Source of the DNA: Thiobaca trueperi
GTDB taxonomy: Bacteria; Pseudomonadota; Gammaproteobacteria; Chromatiales; Chromatiaceae
Direction: 5' to 3'
Assembly (NCBI RefSeq): GCF_004342175.1
Contig: NZ_SMAO01000001.1
Coordinates: 434,001 to 498,000, forward strand
DNA: 64,000 bases
Shown piece by piece: positions 62,028 to 64,000 of this stretch (position 1 is its first letter; each line of letters begins with the position of its first letter). The notes beneath the pieces are model-generated. The model was not told the DNA's origin, made no database searches, and was given only the letters and a program-made list of their open reading frames with translations. The translations under genes were made by a program, and so were the position numbers.

Positions 62028-63064
62028 CTCCCGGCGCCTGGACCCATTTGCTTGAACACTGCAAGCGGCTGTATCCGTCGAGACCGGCATTGAGTCTTTC
62101 CCATTTCCTTTTTGGCGGACGTCAGAGGACACGCGGGCATTACCCCGAAACGCTGGTCCAGGCGGCCATCGAACGCACCGTCGATCATACCGATGCGCGG
62201 CTGAGGCTGCTGCCGGGGTATCGTCGGCGTCTCCGCGAACCCGTCATCCAGGCCATCCGTCATGTGGGGCGGCTGGTGGACGAGACACCGGCGCCCATCC
62301 TGGTCGGGCGTGCCGAATTCGCCGCCGACCCGCGTCTCGCCGCACTCTTTGTCTCGGCCAACGAGATGCTGGAGCGTCTGGCGGGCGAAACCGCTGGTCT
62401 GCATGCCCGAGCCGAGCGGCGGCCGGCACGCATCACGGCACTGCTGCTGGTCGAGCGGTCCGAAAAACACATCCTTGGCATGGATCTGGTCAATGGGCTG
62501 GTGCAGCGCGAGGTCGCACAGATTGCGGTCAACTTTAACGGTCATCGGCTGTTGGAACCCAGCGCGAGCGAGTGCAAGACACGCCGCCACCTGAAGCGCC
62601 GGGCGTTTGATCATCTGCTTGCCCTGGCGCGGATCCGTCTTGCCGAAATCCGCGCGGAACGCGCCGATCTGCTGCATCAACGTGATGCGTTATCCCACAG
62701 ACTGACGGGAAGGCATGCAACCAGGCTGTCCGAGCCGGCGGCTTTACGCGCCGGGCTGGACCGGATCGCCCGCGAGCTGGCAATCCGGGGCGAGGGCGGC
62801 AGCGTGCTCCGGGCGCATTTGGAAATCGTCGCCGGGCTGCTCGGACAGGCCGCACAACAGCTCTGGGTCGAAGACCTCAGCCTCCATCTCGACCCCATGA
62901 ATATCCGCCGCCATCCGCAGGATTCAGGGGCACGTCTGATCCGGCTGCGGGAGTTGCACGATGCCCGTGGTCGCCGCATCGTCCCGCTCCTGATCGCATT
63001 CCGCGCGGGCGAATGGCTGTCAGGCGAAAATGCCCGCCCATCGGCACAACGCACATGTCTTTGA
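62009..63064 (+). CDS. Conserved-looking cytoplasmic protein of unknown function
   Basis: From a GTG at 62009 the protein is 351 residues and strongly helical: LFGGRQRTRGHYPETLVQAA, LLPGYRRRLREPVIQAIRHV, LFVSANEMLERLAGETAGLH, ITALLLVERSEKHILGMDLV and a coiled coil LALARIRLAEIRAERADLLH. It has no signal peptide or membrane span. I do not recognise the family. The frame is open upstream through the small protein gene, but that part is low-complexity antisense-like sequence. A TTG at about 62048 is another possible start. Confidence 0.62.
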   Translation: MEAAWLTPGAWTHLLEHCKRLYPSRPALSLSHFLFGGRQRTRGHYPETLVQAAIERTVDHTDARLRLLPGYRRRLREPVIQAIRHVGRLVDETPAPILVGRAEFAADPRLAALFVSANEMLERLAGETAGLHARAERRPARITALLLVERSEKHILGMDLVNGLVQREVAQIAVNFNGHRLLEPSASECKTRRHLKRRAFDHLLALARIRLAEIRAERADLLHQRDALSHRLTGRHATRLSEPAALRAGLDRIARELAIRGEGGSVLRAHLEIVAGLLGQAAQQLWVEDLSLHLDPMNIRRHPQDSGARLIRLRELHDARGRRIVPLLIAFRAGEWLSGENARPSAQRTCL

Positions 63065-63132
63065 TCGATGCGCAACGCCGGTTGCCCGCCACCTTCGTTC
63101 CCCGTTCGGAAGATCAGAGGCATTGGAACATC

Positions 63133-63903
63133 ATGCTCCAGAAAGATCAGCTTGCCCAAATCGCCATGATCCTGCTCGTCTGGGGTCTTGCCGGTGCCCT
63201 GTTCGGCGCACTCTTCGCCGGTCTCTATCAGGTGTTATGGATCCTTGGTCTGCCGGGCTGGCAAACCTTGATGATCGCCACCGCGATAGCCGCCGTGACG
63301 ACGGCGGCCTTTTACAGCGCCATGCCGATCGCGCTGATTGGCACCATGGCCGGCGTCCTCGCCTCGATCGGTTATTTGATGGCCGCCGCGCTCAAACTTA
63401 ACCTCATTGCCATTGTCGGTCTGGCGGGAGCGGCCGGGGTGGTGGCGGGAACTCTCTATGCCTGGATGGTCACGCGCGGCAGCCGTCCGCTGGCCGAGAT
63501 TCTCAACGGTCTCGTTGCCGGGCTGCTGACCGGCGCTCTGCTGGTCCTGACCTTCGCGCTGACCGGCTGGCAGGTGAACATGATCATTCTGGCAGCCACT
63601 GCCGTGGCAGGTGTCGGCACCCTGTTTCAGCTTGCGGAGGGCTGGCTGGTCGAACGCGCGGCCCGCTGGCTGCCGGCGATGCTGTCGGCGCCCGTGGTCG
63701 CGGGGCTCATCGCGGCGGTCGTTGGCGCCAGCATCTGGTTCGTCGGTGGCGCCACGGCCGCCGTGCTGGATGATCGGATGACCTCTGCCTTTGGACAGAT
63801 CCTGGCGCACATCCCCGCCGGGCTCCTGGGCGGTTTTATGGGCGGGGCGCTTTCCGGACTCCTGCTCGAATTTCTCGGCTTCCGTCTGGATGTCGGGCGT
63901 TAA
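63133..63903 (+). CDS. Integral membrane protein, paralogue of the one at 14512
   Basis: The 256-residue protein begins MLQKDQLAQIAMILLVWGLA and is collinear, without gaps, with the 256-residue protein at 14512; long stretches such as YAWMVTRGSRPLAEILNGL and LLGGF.GGALSGLLLEFLGF are nearly identical. About seven or eight membrane spans are predicted. The ATG at 63133 aligns with the paralogue's start. Function unknown. The remaining 97 bases to the window end hold no gene. Confidence 0.78.
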   Translation: MLQKDQLAQIAMILLVWGLAGALFGALFAGLYQVLWILGLPGWQTLMIATAIAAVTTAAFYSAMPIALIGTMAGVLASIGYLMAAALKLNLIAIVGLAGAAGVVAGTLYAWMVTRGSRPLAEILNGLVAGLLTGALLVLTFALTGWQVNMIILAATAVAGVGTLFQLAEGWLVERAARWLPAMLSAPVVAGLIAAVVGASIWFVGGATAAVLDDRMTSAFGQILAHIPAGLLGGFMGGALSGLLLEFLGFRLDVGR

Positions 63904-64000
63904 ACACTGTTTCCAGTCAGCGGCTTGTCGAGCCGCTGACATGAATAAGGAATGCACAGAATCGAATTTGTAACCGGATGTTTACAGCGCACAATCGAGG

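Overview
The window is GC-rich, densely coded bacterial DNA. Gene content and order point to a gammaproteobacterium, most probably a purple sulfur bacterium of the Chromatiaceae; this is inference, because no rRNA or photosynthesis gene is present. The clues are the lptM-lysA-dapF-DUF484-xerC block, ubiquinone synthesis (ubiG), glutathione-dependent formaldehyde oxidation, a plant-type (APS-reducing) assimilatory sulfate pathway and a sulfide:quinone oxidoreductase-like flavoprotein.

Layout. 1-2.2 kb: divergent acyl-CoA synthetase (ADP-forming)/protein acetyltransferase-type gene and a zinc deacetylase. 2.3-7 kb: lptM, lysA, methyltransferase, dapF, DUF484, xerC. 7-12.5 kb (minus strand): glyA, hicBA, nrdR, ribD, ribE, ribBA with a degenerate second half. 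12.6-17.6 kb: ubiG, an SDR, an integral membrane protein, a SOUL protein, a CHAP-like protein and a phosphodiester glycosidase. 17.7-27 kb (minus): HDOD-GAF-GGDEF regulator, DUF938 methyltransferase, a tacAT-type toxin-antitoxin pair and a 1721-residue exonuclease-RecQ-UvrD fusion. 27-32.5 kb and 37.3-40 kb are accessory stretches of small exported proteins and broken genes (two integrase remnants, BrnA-like and ribbon-helix-helix remnants), with a TRIC channel, a porin-like barrel and an LprI-domain protein. Between them lie dbpA/yehS and frmA/fghA. 40-48 kb: a calcium-binding-repeat protein, PilZ, a metalloprotease-like protein, DamX-like AAA-SPOR, an HD hydrolase, a heme-c chemoreceptor and greA. 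48.6-54 kb (minus): carB, carA, trxC; then cnoX. 55-60 kb: cysI, cysH, cysD, cysN. 60-64 kb: SQR-like flavoprotein, an overlooked 52-residue membrane protein, an unknown 351-residue protein and a paralogue of the 14.5-kb membrane protein.

The most unusual feature is a family of dispersed repeats. Paired palindromes bounded by TTAAACCGCG and its inverse occur as three complete copies of about 195 bp and several solo or broken copies. The copy between carB and carA is inserted at a TTAA inside another repeat (GACAGGATTAACAGGA), so the empty target can be reconstructed and a TTAA duplication is visible. Copies repeatedly supply, or sit exactly on, the stop codon of the preceding gene. One copy carries matching changes in both arms, as expected if the stem is maintained. 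A second family (GTTGTCG/CGACAAC hairpins) also starts on a stop codon in both copies seen, behind ubiG and cysH.
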